A DNA stretch of 52,918 nucleotides, from the NCBI GenBank assembly GCA_005778835.1, contig SXMG01000165.1:1-52918 (forward strand). Reading direction: 5' to 3'. Of this stretch, positions 24,799 through 32,873 are shown one piece after another. The notes under the pieces were generated by a model. The model did not search any database. It was not told the origin of the DNA and saw nothing but the letters and a program-made list of their open reading frames with translations. Source of the stretch: Actinomycetota bacterium. Its GTDB lineage: Bacteria; Actinomycetota; Actinomycetes; Actinomycetales; Microbacteriaceae. Every line of letters starts with the position of its first letter. The stretch's first letter is position 1. The position numbers and the translations under genes were made by a program.

Positions 24799-25583
24799 CG
24801 CAGCACCTCGCCGAGCAGGCGCGTCAGCTCGTCGCGCATCTGCTCGCTCGTGATCGTGCGCTCGCCGTCGCCCGACTGGGCGCCGTAGTCGCCGAACGCC
24901 GCGTGGTTGGCGCCCTCGATGACGACGAACTGCGCGTCGGCGGGCAACAGGGGCGCGGCACCCTCGATCGTCGCGAGATCGCTCAGCAGGTCGTTCTCGC
25001 CCGCGATGCTCAGCACCGTGAGCCCCGACTCGCTCAGATCGTTGGCGCAGTAGCTGCCGAAGAGTACGAGGCCCTCGAGCTCGGCGTCGGGCGTCATGAG
25101 GCACGCGCGCACGCCGCCGAGCGAGTGCCCGCCGACGAACCAGCGGTCGACCTCGGGCGCGGCGGTCGTGAAGTCGTCGACACCGCGCGTGTCGAAGAAG
25201 GCCAGGTTGAGGGTCGGCTTCGTGATGAGCACCGTGACGCCGTGCTCTTCGACGACTCCGCTGAGCTGGAACAGGTAGGCGTAGGGCTCGACCCGGGCAC
25301 CCGGCACGAAGATCAGGCCGACCGGGTCGGCGGGCAGATCGATGCTGTCGCCGACCGGCTGCATCAGAATTCCCTCATCGACCGTGGTCACCGCGATGTC
25401 GCCGTTGCGGAACACCTCGAGCGTCGCGCCGCGGTCAGCACGGTAGGGCGTGTTCGCCCAGATCAAGAAGCCGAAGACGACGACGAGCAGAGCTCCGAGG
25501 GCGCCGAGCCCGATCGCCCGCACCCGACGGCGAGCGGGGCTGGCGGGCCGGTGACGAGCCGGGGCGGCGGCAGAAGAGGTCAT
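24795..25583 (-). CDS. Membrane-anchored alpha/beta hydrolase
   Basis: This is a 262-residue protein. A basic N-terminus and one helix (about 24-42) anchor or export it. The alpha/beta hydrolase fold has the nucleophile elbow GGHSLGG (Ser near 154), an acid in SIAGENDLLSD and His in EGANHAAFGDYG, the last two typical of the dienelactone-hydrolase/PlaF-like carboxylesterase group. It probably acts outside the membrane. The substrate is unknown. It converges with the preceding membrane protein, sharing four bases. Confidence 0.88.
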   Translation of the reverse strand: MTSSAAAPARHRPASPARRRVRAIGLGALGALLVVVFGFLIWANTPYRADRGATLEVFRNGDIAVTTVDEGILMQPVGDSIDLPADPVGLIFVPGARVEPYAYLFQLSGVVEEHGVTVLITKPTLNLAFFDTRGVDDFTTAAPEVDRWFVGGHSLGGVRACLMTPDAELEGLVLFGSYCANDLSESGLTVLSIAGENDLLSDLATIEGAAPLLPADAQFVVIEGANHAAFGDYGAQSGDGERTITSEQMRDELTRLLGEVLR

Positions 25584-25623
25584 GCGTCATTATCTCGGTG
25601 AGACCTGGCACAATGAGAGCACC

Positions 25624-25800
25624 ATGAACATTCTCGCCGTGATCGTGTCACTCTTCCTCTTCGTGTCGTCGTTCCTGCTCTTCGCCTACGCGTTCGCGGT
25701 GCCCGAAGAGTTCGCGGCGATCGTCTTCTTCATCGGCATCATGTCGGCGTCGCTCTCGATCGCGATTCCGTTCAACATCATGGGTCACCGCGAGCGCTGA
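25624..25800 (+). CDS. Small two-helix membrane protein
   Basis: This is a 58-residue protein with two hydrophobic helices (about 2-24 and 28-50) and a short basic tail (HRER). A -10-like CACAAT ends about 10 bp upstream of the ATG, so the leader is very short. It is divergent from the hydrolase gene by 40 bp. The function is unknown; its size and codon use are those of a genuine gene. Confidence 0.65.
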   Translation: MNILAVIVSLFLFVSSFLLFAYAFAVPEEFAAIVFFIGIMSASLSIAIPFNIMGHRER

Positions 25801-25813
25801 CGCTCGTCGTCAA

Positions 25814-25829
25814 GCCGCCGTGAGGCGGT
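25814..25829. terminator. Hairpin between convergent genes
   Basis: CCGCC-gtga-GGCGG (25815-25828) is followed by a GGGG/CCCC mini-stem up to about 25845. No T-run is present, so it may only protect the 3' ends of the small membrane protein and FBP mRNAs. Confidence 0.4.
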
Positions 25830-25842
25830 CGGGGTGCCGCCC

Positions 25843-26343
25843 CTAGGCGGTCTTGAGAATGTTGGCCGTGAACGCGGTCACGCGCTGCTGCAGCCCCTCG
25901 GCACGGCGCGCGATGAGCTCGTCGCGGTGCAGATTCAGCTCGCTCGTCGCCGGCACGATGCGAATCATGATCGAGCACGCCAGGTCGGTGCAGATGTAGG
26001 TGCCGATCGAGTTGCCGTCGCGACCGGCCTCGCCGCCGCGCGGGGCGCTGAACATGACCACTTGCGTCGAGGGCTGCGGGGTGTGGCAGAGCGAGCACAT
26101 CGCGCCGATGCCGGGGCGCAGGGGCGAGCTCGCTGCGCGCACCATGATGCCGACGGGCCGGTCGTCGACCCAGTGCACGATGTAGCCGCGGGCCGAACCG
26201 GCGGGGTCGCGCCAGCCCAGAAACTCGCGGTCGCTCCACACGGTCTCGTGCAGGCCCGGCAGGGTCATTCGTTCGATCTCGGCGCTGCTCGCGTTCACGA
26301 ACGAGGCCCGAATCTGCTCGGCGGTCAGTTCTCTCATCGGCAT
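25843..26343 (-). CDS. FBP-domain zinc-finger protein (EF-G-binding-like)
   Basis: This is a 166-residue protein matching the FBP C-terminal treble-clef domain found in FusB/FusC, which bind EF-G and rescue it from fusidic-acid stalling. The four zinc ligands are visible: CSLCH (about residues 83-87) and YICTDLAC (about 116-123). The N-terminal helical part carries MRELTAEQIRASFVN. Chromosomal actinobacterial homologues are not proven resistance genes, and a role in ribosome or EF-G handling is inferred. ATGs at 26343 and 26337 are both possible and neither has a good ribosome-binding site. Confidence 0.85.
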   Translation of the reverse strand: MPMRELTAEQIRASFVNASSAEIERMTLPGLHETVWSDREFLGWRDPAGSARGYIVHWVDDRPVGIMVRAASSPLRPGIGAMCSLCHTPQPSTQVVMFSAPRGGEAGRDGNSIGTYICTDLACSIMIRIVPATSELNLHRDELIARRAEGLQQRVTAFTANILKTA

Positions 26344-26388
26344 TCAGCGTACGTCACCGACCTGCGGCTGCGTCGCTAGCATTGCGCC

Positions 26389-27747
26389 ATGGCTTCGTTG
26401 CCCCGCGCCCTGCAACCCTTCGCGACCGGTCAGTACCGACTGCTCGCGATCGCTCTCGTGCTCTCGCTGTTCGGCACCGGAGTCTGGCTCGTCGCCGTCG
26501 TCTGGCAGGTCATCGAGCTCGGGGGCACGCCCATCGACCTCTCGATCGTCGCGACCGCGGGCAGTATCGGACTCGTGCTCGCGGTGCTGCTCGGCGGGGT
26601 GGCGGCCGACCGCATTCCGCAGAAGCGCATTCTCACCGTGGTCGAGACTGTGAAGGCGCTGTCGATGGCCGCGGTCGCCGTGCTCGCGCTCACCGAGTCG
26701 ATCGAGGTGTGGCACCTCGCGGTCGTCTCGCTGCTGCTCGGCATGGCCGACGGCTTCTTCTACCCGGCCTACTCGGCGTGGCTGCCGGCTCTGCTGCCCG
26801 CCGACGAGCTGCTCGCCGCCAACGGCATCGAGGGCGTGCTGCGGCCCGCCGTCATGCAGGCGGCGGGGCCCGCGGCTGCCAGCGCGGCCATCGCCATCCT
26901 GTCTCCGGGGCTGGGCTTCGCGATCGTTGCCGTGACGCAGGGCTTCGCCGCGGTGCTGCTCGGCCTCATGCGCACGACGGCGGTGCGCCGCGAGGCCGAC
27001 GACGAACCGGTGCACGCGCTCAAGGCTGTGCTCATCGACGTGCGCGACGGCGTGCGGTACATGGTGCGCACGCGCTGGCTGCTCGCGACGCTGCTCTACT
27101 CGGCCCTGCTCGTGCTCGTGATCATGGGGCCGATCGAGGTGCTGCTGCCGTTCGCCGTGCGCGACCAGACTGGTGGCGGGGCCGGAGCCTTCGCGCTCGC
27201 TCTCGCCGCCTTCGGCATCGGCGGTGCGCTCGGATCGATCGGCGTCGCCTCGATGCGTCTGCCGCGTCGGTACCTCACGATCATGATCGCCGCGTGGGGC
27301 CTCGGATGCGCGCCTCTTGTCGTCATCGGACTCACTGACCAGCTCTGGCTCATGGTCGTCGCCCTGTTCGTCTGCGGCGTGCTGTTCTCGGGCGCCACCG
27401 TCATCTGGGGAACCCTGCTGCAGCGCCGCGTGCCGCCTGAGATGCTCGGTCGGGTCTCGAGCCTCGACTTCTTCGTCTCGCTGCTCTTCATGCCGATCTC
27501 GATGGCGATCGCCGGGCCTGTCGGCGAGCTCATCGGCATTCCCGTCGCCTTCTTGGCCGCGGGCACCATTCCCGTCATCCTCGCGGCGCTCACCCTGCTC
27601 ATCGCCCGGCTCGGGCCCGACGAGCTCGCGCACCCGCTCACCGACACCGAGATCGTCGTGTCGACCGAGACCGGTCCGATCGTCACGGGTGCGGGCGCGG
27701 CCACCGGCCGGCAGCGCCCGGTCGATGAAGAGAACCCCGTCGCGTAG
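26389..27747 (+). CDS. MFS transporter
   Basis: This is a 452-residue protein with 12 predicted helices. The N-terminal half has LFGTGVWLVAVVWQVIELGG and the loop motif GGVAADRIPQKR, typical of the MFS_3/MdtG-like drug exporter group. The last 50 residues form a soluble tail (TDTEIVVSTETGPIVTG). The ATG at 26389 follows TAGCAT by 6 nt, suggesting a leaderless transcript. The substrate is unknown. It stands alone, divergent from the FBP gene. Confidence 0.9.
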   Translation: MASLPRALQPFATGQYRLLAIALVLSLFGTGVWLVAVVWQVIELGGTPIDLSIVATAGSIGLVLAVLLGGVAADRIPQKRILTVVETVKALSMAAVAVLALTESIEVWHLAVVSLLLGMADGFFYPAYSAWLPALLPADELLAANGIEGVLRPAVMQAAGPAAASAAIAILSPGLGFAIVAVTQGFAAVLLGLMRTTAVRREADDEPVHALKAVLIDVRDGVRYMVRTRWLLATLLYSALLVLVIMGPIEVLLPFAVRDQTGGGAGAFALALAAFGIGGALGSIGVASMRLPRRYLTIMIAAWGLGCAPLVVIGLTDQLWLMVVALFVCGVLFSGATVIWGTLLQRRVPPEMLGRVSSLDFFVSLLFMPISMAIAGPVGELIGIPVAFLAAGTIPVILAALTLLIARLGPDELAHPLTDTEIVVSTETGPIVTGAGAATGRQRPVDEENPVA

Positions 27748-27928
27748 GCACCTCGTCACCGGCTGTTCACGACGCACAGCCGATGGTCGGCTGGCGTGCG
27801 GGCGATGCACTGCTGGTGCACGGGTGCCCGGCAGGCGGCAGGCCGCAGAGTGAGAGCACTCGGGCAGCACGCTCCGAGCGGGCGCCCCTGAAGCGCCGTC
27901 ATCCTCATCGCTAGAGAAGAGACCCCCC
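27748..27928 (+). other. 181-bp spacer with one hairpin
   Basis: The only structure seen is a hairpin with CAGCCGA-TGG-TCGGCTG (27777-27793), extended by CGC/GCG across a one-base bulge. It lacks a T-run and may mark the end of the MFS mRNA. The rest shows no coding frame and no clear promoter for the FAS1 gene. Confidence 0.4.
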
Positions 27929-28327
27929 ATGGCCACCATCGTCGAAACCGCCGTCAGCGCCGGTTCGTTCACCACCCTCGTCGCCGCCGTCGGCGCTGCC
28001 GGTCTCGTCGACACGCTCAACGGAGAGGGCCCCTTCACGGTATTCGCCCCCACCGACGACGCGTTCGCCGCGCTGCCCGAGGGCACCGTCGAGGGCCTGC
28101 TCGCCGACATTCCGGCGCTCACCTCGATCCTCACCTTCCACGTGGTGCCGGGTGCCGTGCACGCCGCCGACCTGAGCGACGGCATGAAGGCCGCCACGGT
28201 CAACGGCGCCGAGCTCACGGTCGACCTGACCGACGGCGTGAAGATCAACGGCGCGAACGTCGTCACGGCTGACATCGTGTGCGACAACGGCGTCATCCAC
28301 GTCATCGACGCGGTGCTGCTGCCGTAG
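27929..28327 (+). CDS. Single-domain fasciclin (FAS1) protein without signal peptide
   Basis: This 132-residue protein consists of one FAS1 domain: [36 protein letters not shown] (the H1 box) and [13 protein letters not shown], ending with the H2-like [16 protein letters not shown]1 proteins mediate adhesion and are usually exported, but the N-terminus here ([14 protein letters not shown]) has no signal peptide or lipobox, so a cytoplasmic location or non-classical export must be assumed. GAGAAGAG lies about 8 nt upstream of the ATG. A hairpin terminator follows. Confidence 0.93.
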   Translation: MATIVETAVSAGSFTTLVAAVGAAGLVDTLNGEGPFTVFAPTDDAFAALPEGTVEGLLADIPALTSILTFHVVPGAVHAADLSDGMKAATVNGAELTVDLTDGVKINGANVVTADIVCDNGVIHVIDAVLLP

Positions 28328-28345
28328 TCACGACGCGCAACGCGC

Positions 28346-28380
28346 GAACGGGGCGGTCCCTTCTGGGGGCCGCCCCGTTC
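28346..28380. terminator. Hairpin terminator of the FAS1 gene
   Basis: GAACGGGGCGG (28346-28356) pairs with CCGCCCCGTTC (28370-28380), an 11-bp stem. No clear T-run follows on either strand, but the position between the convergent FAS1 and YceI genes fits termination. Confidence 0.65.
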
Positions 28381-28423
28381 TGCGTGGGGGAGGTCGGGGC
28401 GCTCGGCGCCCCGCATCCGTTCG

Positions 28424-28984
28424 TTAGGCCTGCAGCGCGAACTGCGCGTCGATCGTCAGCGTGACGTCGTCGCCGAGCAAGAAGCCGCCGGTCTCGATCG
28501 CCGCGTTCCAGCTGACGCCGAAGTCGTGGCGGTTGATGACGGCAGTGCCGCTGGCGGCCGCTTTCGTGTTGCCCCACGGGTCGGTCGCGATGCCGCCGAA
28601 CTCGCCCTTGAGCGTGATCGGCTTGGTGACGCCGCGCAGTGTGAGATCGCCGTCGAGCAAGAAGTGGTCGCCGTCGACGCGCAGGCCGGTCGAGACGAAC
28701 GTCATGGTCGGAAACTGCTCGGGGGCGAAGAAGTCGTTCGTGCGCAGGTGCGCGTCGCGGTCGGCGTTGTTGGTGTTGATCGAGGCGACCTCGACCGTGA
28801 CCGTGACGCTCGACTCGGCGGGGTTCTCGGCGGCGACCACGGTGGCATCGAAGCGCTCGAAAACGCCGCGCACCTTGCTGATGGCCAGGTGGCGCACGCT
28901 GAAGCCGATCTCGGTGTGGGTCGGGTCGATGACCCAGGTACCGGCGCGGTAGCCAGGAATGGTGTCGGCGGTGATGGTGGTCAC
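28424..28984 (-). CDS. YceI family polyisoprenoid-binding-like protein
   Basis: This 186-residue protein is a single YceI lipocalin-like barrel: WVIDPTHTEIGFSVRHLAISKVRG at the start, ASINTNNADRDAHLRTNDFF in the middle, and GFLLGDDVTLTIDAQF at the end. The family binds amphiphilic isoprenoids. No signal peptide is present, so it should be cytoplasmic. The GTG at 28984 is supported by AAGGAGA just upstream. An 18-bp dyad lies about 60 bp upstream and probably controls it. Confidence 0.93.
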   Translation of the reverse strand: MTTITADTIPGYRAGTWVIDPTHTEIGFSVRHLAISKVRGVFERFDATVVAAENPAESSVTVTVEVASINTNNADRDAHLRTNDFFAPEQFPTMTFVSTGLRVDGDHFLLDGDLTLRGVTKPITLKGEFGGIATDPWGNTKAAASGTAVINRHDFGVSWNAAIETGGFLLGDDVTLTIDAQFALQA

Positions 28985-29045
28985 GAGGGGTTCTCCTTCG
29001 TCGTGGGCGGTCTGAGCCGATCGGCTCCGGGCCGGTTGGCCCAGA

Positions 29046-29063
29046 TCTATGCGATTGCATAGA
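29046..29063. promoter_or_regulatory. 18-bp operator-like dyad upstream of yceI
   Basis: TCTATGC-gatt-GCATAGA is a perfect 7-bp inverted repeat. Its AT content stands out in the spacer, and it overlaps the likely promoter of the YceI gene. The shape fits a MarR-family site, but no MarR gene is present in the window. The 226-bp spacer 28985-29210 shows nothing else. Confidence 0.6.
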
Positions 29064-29210
29064 CACTCTGAGCCCAACGCCCGGGCCCGCCACCTATTCC
29101 CCACGCGTCACGAATCACGGAGAAACGACGGAGTCAGGACGGTTCGCCGGGCGAAAGGGCCCGCGAGCATCCGGATCTCCGTGCTTCGTGACAGGCCTCA
29201 GAATGAGGGG

Positions 29211-30752
29211 GTGGATGCTGCGCTCGTGACCCTGCTGCGCACCGACCTGCTCGCGGCGCAGTACACGGTCGACCGGCTGCGGCAGCTCTGGGGCGACGAG
29301 GCCGATGCGGCGCTCGCGCGCGGCGATCGCGTGCCGGCGGTGCGTGCCCTGCACGGTCTCGCGTCGAGCCCCGCCGCAACGCTCGCGCGGCTCTTCGTGC
29401 TCGGCGAGCGCGTCGCCGAGGCCGAGCTCGACGCTGCGCTGCCGAGCCTCGGCGCCGCGGGTGCCCGGCAGCTCGGTCTCGTCGACGCCGAGGGGCGCGC
29501 GCTGCTCGACCTGCGCCCCTACTCGTCGATCGACAGCTCGGGTGCGGTGAACTGGTTCATCGCCTCTGACCTCGGCGAGCTCGCGCTCGGCACAGCGCTG
29601 CCGCCCGACCACGTGCTCGGCGTCGGGGGAGCGTCGCTGACCCTCGCCGCGCTCATCCCCACCGAGCCGGTCGACTCGGTGCTCGACCTCGGCACGGGGT
29701 GCGGCATCCAGTCGCTGCACGCGGCTCGCCACGCCCAGCGGGTCGTGGCGACCGACCTCTCGGCCCGCGCACTCGACCGCGCTCGACTCACGCTCGCGCT
29801 CAACGGGGTCTCGGCGACCTCGAAGTCGGGGCGCGCAGGCACGGCCACCGTCGAGCTGCGCCAGGGCGACCTGTTCGCGCCGGTCGCGGGGGAGCGCTTC
29901 GACCGCATCGTGAGCAACCCGCCCTTCGTCATCACCCCTCGCCGCGACGGCGTGCCGCTCTACGAGTACCGCGATGGTGGCCGGGTGGGCGACGCGATCG
30001 TCGAGCAGGTCGTGCGGGGCGCGGCCGACCACCTGACGCTCGGCGGCACCGCGCACCTGCTCGGCAACTGGGAGTACCGCGATGAGCTCGGCGGCGACGG
30101 CCTCGCGCGCGTGCGCCGCTGGATCGACGAGGCTGGCCTCGACGGCTGGGTCGTCGAACGCGAGCGGCAGAGCCCGGCCGAGTACGCCGCCACCTGGATC
30201 CGCGACGGCGGCACGCGCGTCGGCACCCCCGAATACGACCGGCTCGCCGCCGAATGGCTCGACGACTTCGCCGCCCGCGGGGTGACGGCGATCGGCTTCG
30301 GCTACGTGCTGCTGCGCCGACCGGTCGACCCCGGCGCGCCGCGACTGCTGCGCACCGAGGTGCTCGGCTCGCACCTCGGAACGCCCGTCGGCATCGGCGA
30401 TCACCTGCTCGCCTGCCTGCGGGCGCACGACGCCATCGCGACCCTCGACGATGACGCACTCGGCGCCCGGCGCCTGCGGGTCGCCCCCGACGTCACCGAA
30501 GAGCGCCACTACTGGCCGGGCGACGAGAACCCGACGGTGATCCGGCTACGCCAGGGCGGCGGCTTCGCGCGCACGATCGACGCGGATGCTGCGCTCGCCG
30601 GCCTCGTCGGCGCGAGCGACGGCGAGCTCACGGTCGCCGAGATCGCGAACGCCCTCGCCCACCTGCTCGAGGTGGACGAGGGCGCCTTGCGCGAGCAGCT
30701 GCTGCCCCGGGTGCGCGAGCTCGTCGCGACGGGGCTGCTGCTGACCGACTAG
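29211..30752 (+). CDS. Class I SAM-dependent methyltransferase (N5-glutamine MTase-like)
   Basis: This is a 513-residue protein. An N-terminal helical domain (about 1-130, LLRTDLLAAQYTVDRLRQLWG) precedes a Rossmann methyltransferase domain with motif I SVLDLGTGCGIQSL (about residue 160) and the substrate motif SNPPFVITP (about 240). NPPF is typical of enzymes that methylate amide or exocyclic nitrogen atoms. A C-terminal domain of about 200 residues contains a winged-helix-like tail. This three-part layout is common in actinobacteria; the target is unknown. The start is uncertain: GTG 29211 fits the first conserved helix, but in-frame sequence is open back to 29049. Confidence 0.85.
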   Translation: MDAALVTLLRTDLLAAQYTVDRLRQLWGDEADAALARGDRVPAVRALHGLASSPAATLARLFVLGERVAEAELDAALPSLGAAGARQLGLVDAEGRALLDLRPYSSIDSSGAVNWFIASDLGELALGTALPPDHVLGVGGASLTLAALIPTEPVDSVLDLGTGCGIQSLHAARHAQRVVATDLSARALDRARLTLALNGVSATSKSGRAGTATVELRQGDLFAPVAGERFDRIVSNPPFVITPRRDGVPLYEYRDGGRVGDAIVEQVVRGAADHLTLGGTAHLLGNWEYRDELGGDGLARVRRWIDEAGLDGWVVERERQSPAEYAATWIRDGGTRVGTPEYDRLAAEWLDDFAARGVTAIGFGYVLLRRPVDPGAPRLLRTEVLGSHLGTPVGIGDHLLACLRAHDAIATLDDDALGARRLRVAPDVTEERHYWPGDENPTVIRLRQGGGFARTIDADAALAGLVGASDGELTVAEIANALAHLLEVDEGALREQLLPRVRELVATGLLLTD

Positions 30753-31504
30753 GTGTTGGTGGGGGTCGCGCGTCGCAGGATGAGGTACGCGGCGATCGAG
30801 CTGACGACCGTGATGATCTGAGCCCACAGGATCGAGCCGAGCACGCCCGCCGTCGCGAAGAACTCGCCGACGGCGCCCCACGACTCGGTGACCGTGATGA
30901 GGTAGGCCGCGCCGATCAGAACGACGACGAGGGCTCCCCAGAAGACATACATGCCCATGGCCTTCCAGCGCACGTAGACCGCTGCCGTGGCCCCGCCGAT
31001 CGAGGCGAACAGCAGCAAGAGCAGCAGGTAGCGCACGAAGAGATCCCAGAGCGGCGCACCCGGCGCCGTGTCGAAGAAGCCGAGGCCGAGGCCCCAGTAG
31101 TCGATGCCGCGTTCGAGAGCGGCGAGAGCGGTCACGAGGGCGGCATACGCGATCGAGAGAAGTGCGAACAACGCACCTGTGCCGAGCAAGTAGTCGCGGC
31201 GGGTCGCACCGAACCCTAGGGCGAGCGGGAACGTCTGATTGACGCTCTGCACGGCCATCACGAGGGTGTACACCCAGAGAAAGCCGATACCGCCGTTGAC
31301 ACTGACCTCGGCTCGACCGTCGGTTGCCGTCGCGATGATGCCGAGAATCGCCACATTGCCAGCGAAGATGAAGCCGAGAATGATGAGCGGCCATCCGATG
31401 AGCGTCATCGGGTTGGTCAACTGCAGCAGGATGATCGTCGACAGTCGTCGGCCGAGCGGCCGAGCAGTCTGCGAGAGCGGGCTGTCGAACGTCGTCGCGG
31501 TCAT
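30749..31504 (-). CDS. ABC transporter membrane subunit (YtrC/YtrD-like)
   Basis: This is a 251-residue protein with six hydrophobic segments: about 38-58, 78-98, 108-130, 155-178, 190-210 and 225-243. No substrate motif is seen. It overlaps the ATPase gene by four bases (ATGA), and the ATPase in turn overlaps a YtrA-type regulator, the arrangement of ytrA-type operons induced by cell-wall antibiotics. A cell-envelope stress role is inferred. The 3' end overlaps the end of the methyltransferase gene by four bases. Confidence 0.85.
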   Translation of the reverse strand: MTATTFDSPLSQTARPLGRRLSTIILLQLTNPMTLIGWPLIILGFIFAGNVAILGIIATATDGRAEVSVNGGIGFLWVYTLVMAVQSVNQTFPLALGFGATRRDYLLGTGALFALLSIAYAALVTALAALERGIDYWGLGLGFFDTAPGAPLWDLFVRYLLLLLLFASIGGATAAVYVRWKAMGMYVFWGALVVVLIGAAYLITVTESWGAVGEFFATAGVLGSILWAQIITVVSSIAAYLILRRATPTNT

Positions 31505-32409
31505 GAGTTGGTTCCTTCCGAGATCATGGTGGGGGCATCCGCCGCCGAGTACCCGGCGCGACGCACGATGAGTTGTTGCAGCGAGACGGCGCCGACCTCG
31601 AGGCCCGCGGCCCGCGCGGCGTCGCGATCGGCCTCGGTCACGTGGGCGATCGTGGCGCTCAGCAGGCCGCCGAGCTGATCGCGATGCGCGACCTCGTGCC
31701 CGGCGATGAACCGTTCGACCGCTTCTGCCGGACCGCTGACCGTCGCGGCGTGCGACCGCAGTTCTTCCACCGGCGCATCGATGACGATGCGACCGGCGTC
31801 GATCACGAGTGCGTGCTCGAGCAGCTGGCTGACTTCGTCGATGAGGTGCGTCGACAAGATCACGGTGCGGGGTCGCTTGCCGTAGTCGGCGAGAAGGTGG
31901 TCGTAGAAGGCCTGCCGCGCCACAGCATCCAGCCCCAGATAAGGCTCGTCGAAGATCGTGAGGGGCGCGCGCGAGGCGAGCCCGACGATGACGCCGACGG
32001 CGGAGCGCTGGCCGCGCGACAGCTTCTTGATGAGCTGCTTGCGGGTGAGCCTGAACTCGTCGACGAGCTGCTCGGCGAACTCGGCATCCCAGTGCTCGAA
32101 GAAGCGCGGGGCGCCCGCGAGCACGTGCTTGATGCGGAACTCTTCGGGGTACCGCTGGCTTTCGGAGATGAAGCACGTGTGCTGCAGCACGGCGGCGTTC
32201 TCTACGGGCGTCGCGCCGAAGAGCCGCACGGTGCCCGAGGTCGCGAACTCCTGCCCGGTGATGAGGCGCATGAGCGTGGTCTTGCCGGCTCCGTTGCGGC
32301 CGAGCAGGCCGGTGATGGTGTTCTCAGTGATCGAGAACGTGGCGTCGTCGACGGCGTTCATCGAGCCGTAGCGCTTGGTGAGGTGGTGAACCTCGACGGC
32401 GGAGGTCAT
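31501..32409 (-). CDS. ABC transporter ATP-binding protein (YtrB-like)
   Basis: This is a 302-residue ATPase. The Walker A is GRNGAGKTT (about 37-45), the signature LSRGQR (about 130) is a variant of LSGGQ, the Walker B is LTIFDEP and the switch His is in LSTHLID. The C-terminal 90 residues form an accessory domain. It pairs with the downstream membrane subunit and is co-translated with the upstream GntR regulator through a four-base overlap. In characterised ytr-type operons the transporter answers lipid II-binding antibiotics; that role here is inferred from gene order. Confidence 0.95.
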   Translation of the reverse strand: MTSAVEVHHLTKRYGSMNAVDDATFSITENTITGLLGRNGAGKTTLMRLITGQEFATSGTVRLFGATPVENAAVLQHTCFISESQRYPEEFRIKHVLAGAPRFFEHWDAEFAEQLVDEFRLTRKQLIKKLSRGQRSAVGVIVGLASRAPLTIFDEPYLGLDAVARQAFYDHLLADYGKRPRTVILSTHLIDEVSQLLEHALVIDAGRIVIDAPVEELRSHAATVSGPAEAVERFIAGHEVAHRDQLGGLLSATIAHVTEADRDAARAAGLEVGAVSLQQLIVRRAGYSAADAPTMISEGTNS

Positions 32410-32762
32410 GGGGTGGCGTCCTTTCGAATCATGTCGGCGAGCTCATCGGCGGTGATGCCGAGCGCTCGCGCTTCTGCGTGCAGAGGTCTGATGAAGTCGT
32501 CGCGAAAGGTCTGGCGACGCGCGGCGATGAGTGAGTCGCGGGCGCCCTCGGCGACGAACATGCCGATGCCGCGGCGCTTGAAGAGCACCCCGGAATCGAC
32601 GAGCAGCGTGATGCCCTTGAGCGCCGTCGCGGGGTTGATGCGGTGGAACGCGGCGAACTCGTTGATCGACGGAACCTGCTGACCTTCGACGAGCGAGCCG
32701 TCGATGATCTGGTTCTCGATCTGCTCGGCGAGCTGCCGGAAGATCGGTCTGCCTTCCTCCAC
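32406..32762 (-). CDS. GntR family regulator, YtrA subfamily
   Basis: This is a 118-residue repressor. The N-terminal winged helix (PIFRQLAEQIENQIIDGSL, then VPSINEFAAFHRINPATALKG) is typical of GntR proteins, and the short C-terminal helical tail of about 45 residues marks the YtrA subfamily. I chose GTG 32762 because GGAGG lies 6 nt upstream; the GTG two codons earlier overlaps that site. It heads an operon with an ABC ATPase and permease and has a palindrome of the expected kind upstream, so it is probably an autorepressor released by envelope stress. Confidence 0.94.
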   Translation of the reverse strand: MEEGRPIFRQLAEQIENQIIDGSLVEGQQVPSINEFAAFHRINPATALKGITLLVDSGVLFKRRGIGMFVAEGARDSLIAARRQTFRDDFIRPLHAEARALGITADELADMIRKDATP

Positions 32763-32785
32763 GCTCACCTCCGTTCTCTGTGTTG

Positions 32786-32803
32786 GTTACTTAGTCAAGT
32801 AAC
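32786..32803. promoter_or_regulatory. YtrA-type operator palindrome
   Basis: GTTACTT-agtc-AAGTAAC is a perfect 7-bp inverted repeat about 25 bp upstream of the ytrA-like start, in a short AT-rich patch. A further TAACC/GGTTA match extends it on one side. It is placed where an autorepressor would block the operon promoter. Confidence 0.75.
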
Positions 32804-32873
32804 TAACCAGAGAACCGAGAGCATGTCAAGCGCTGCGGCGAAGGTCGGTGCCGAGGCGATGGATTCCGCGCCC

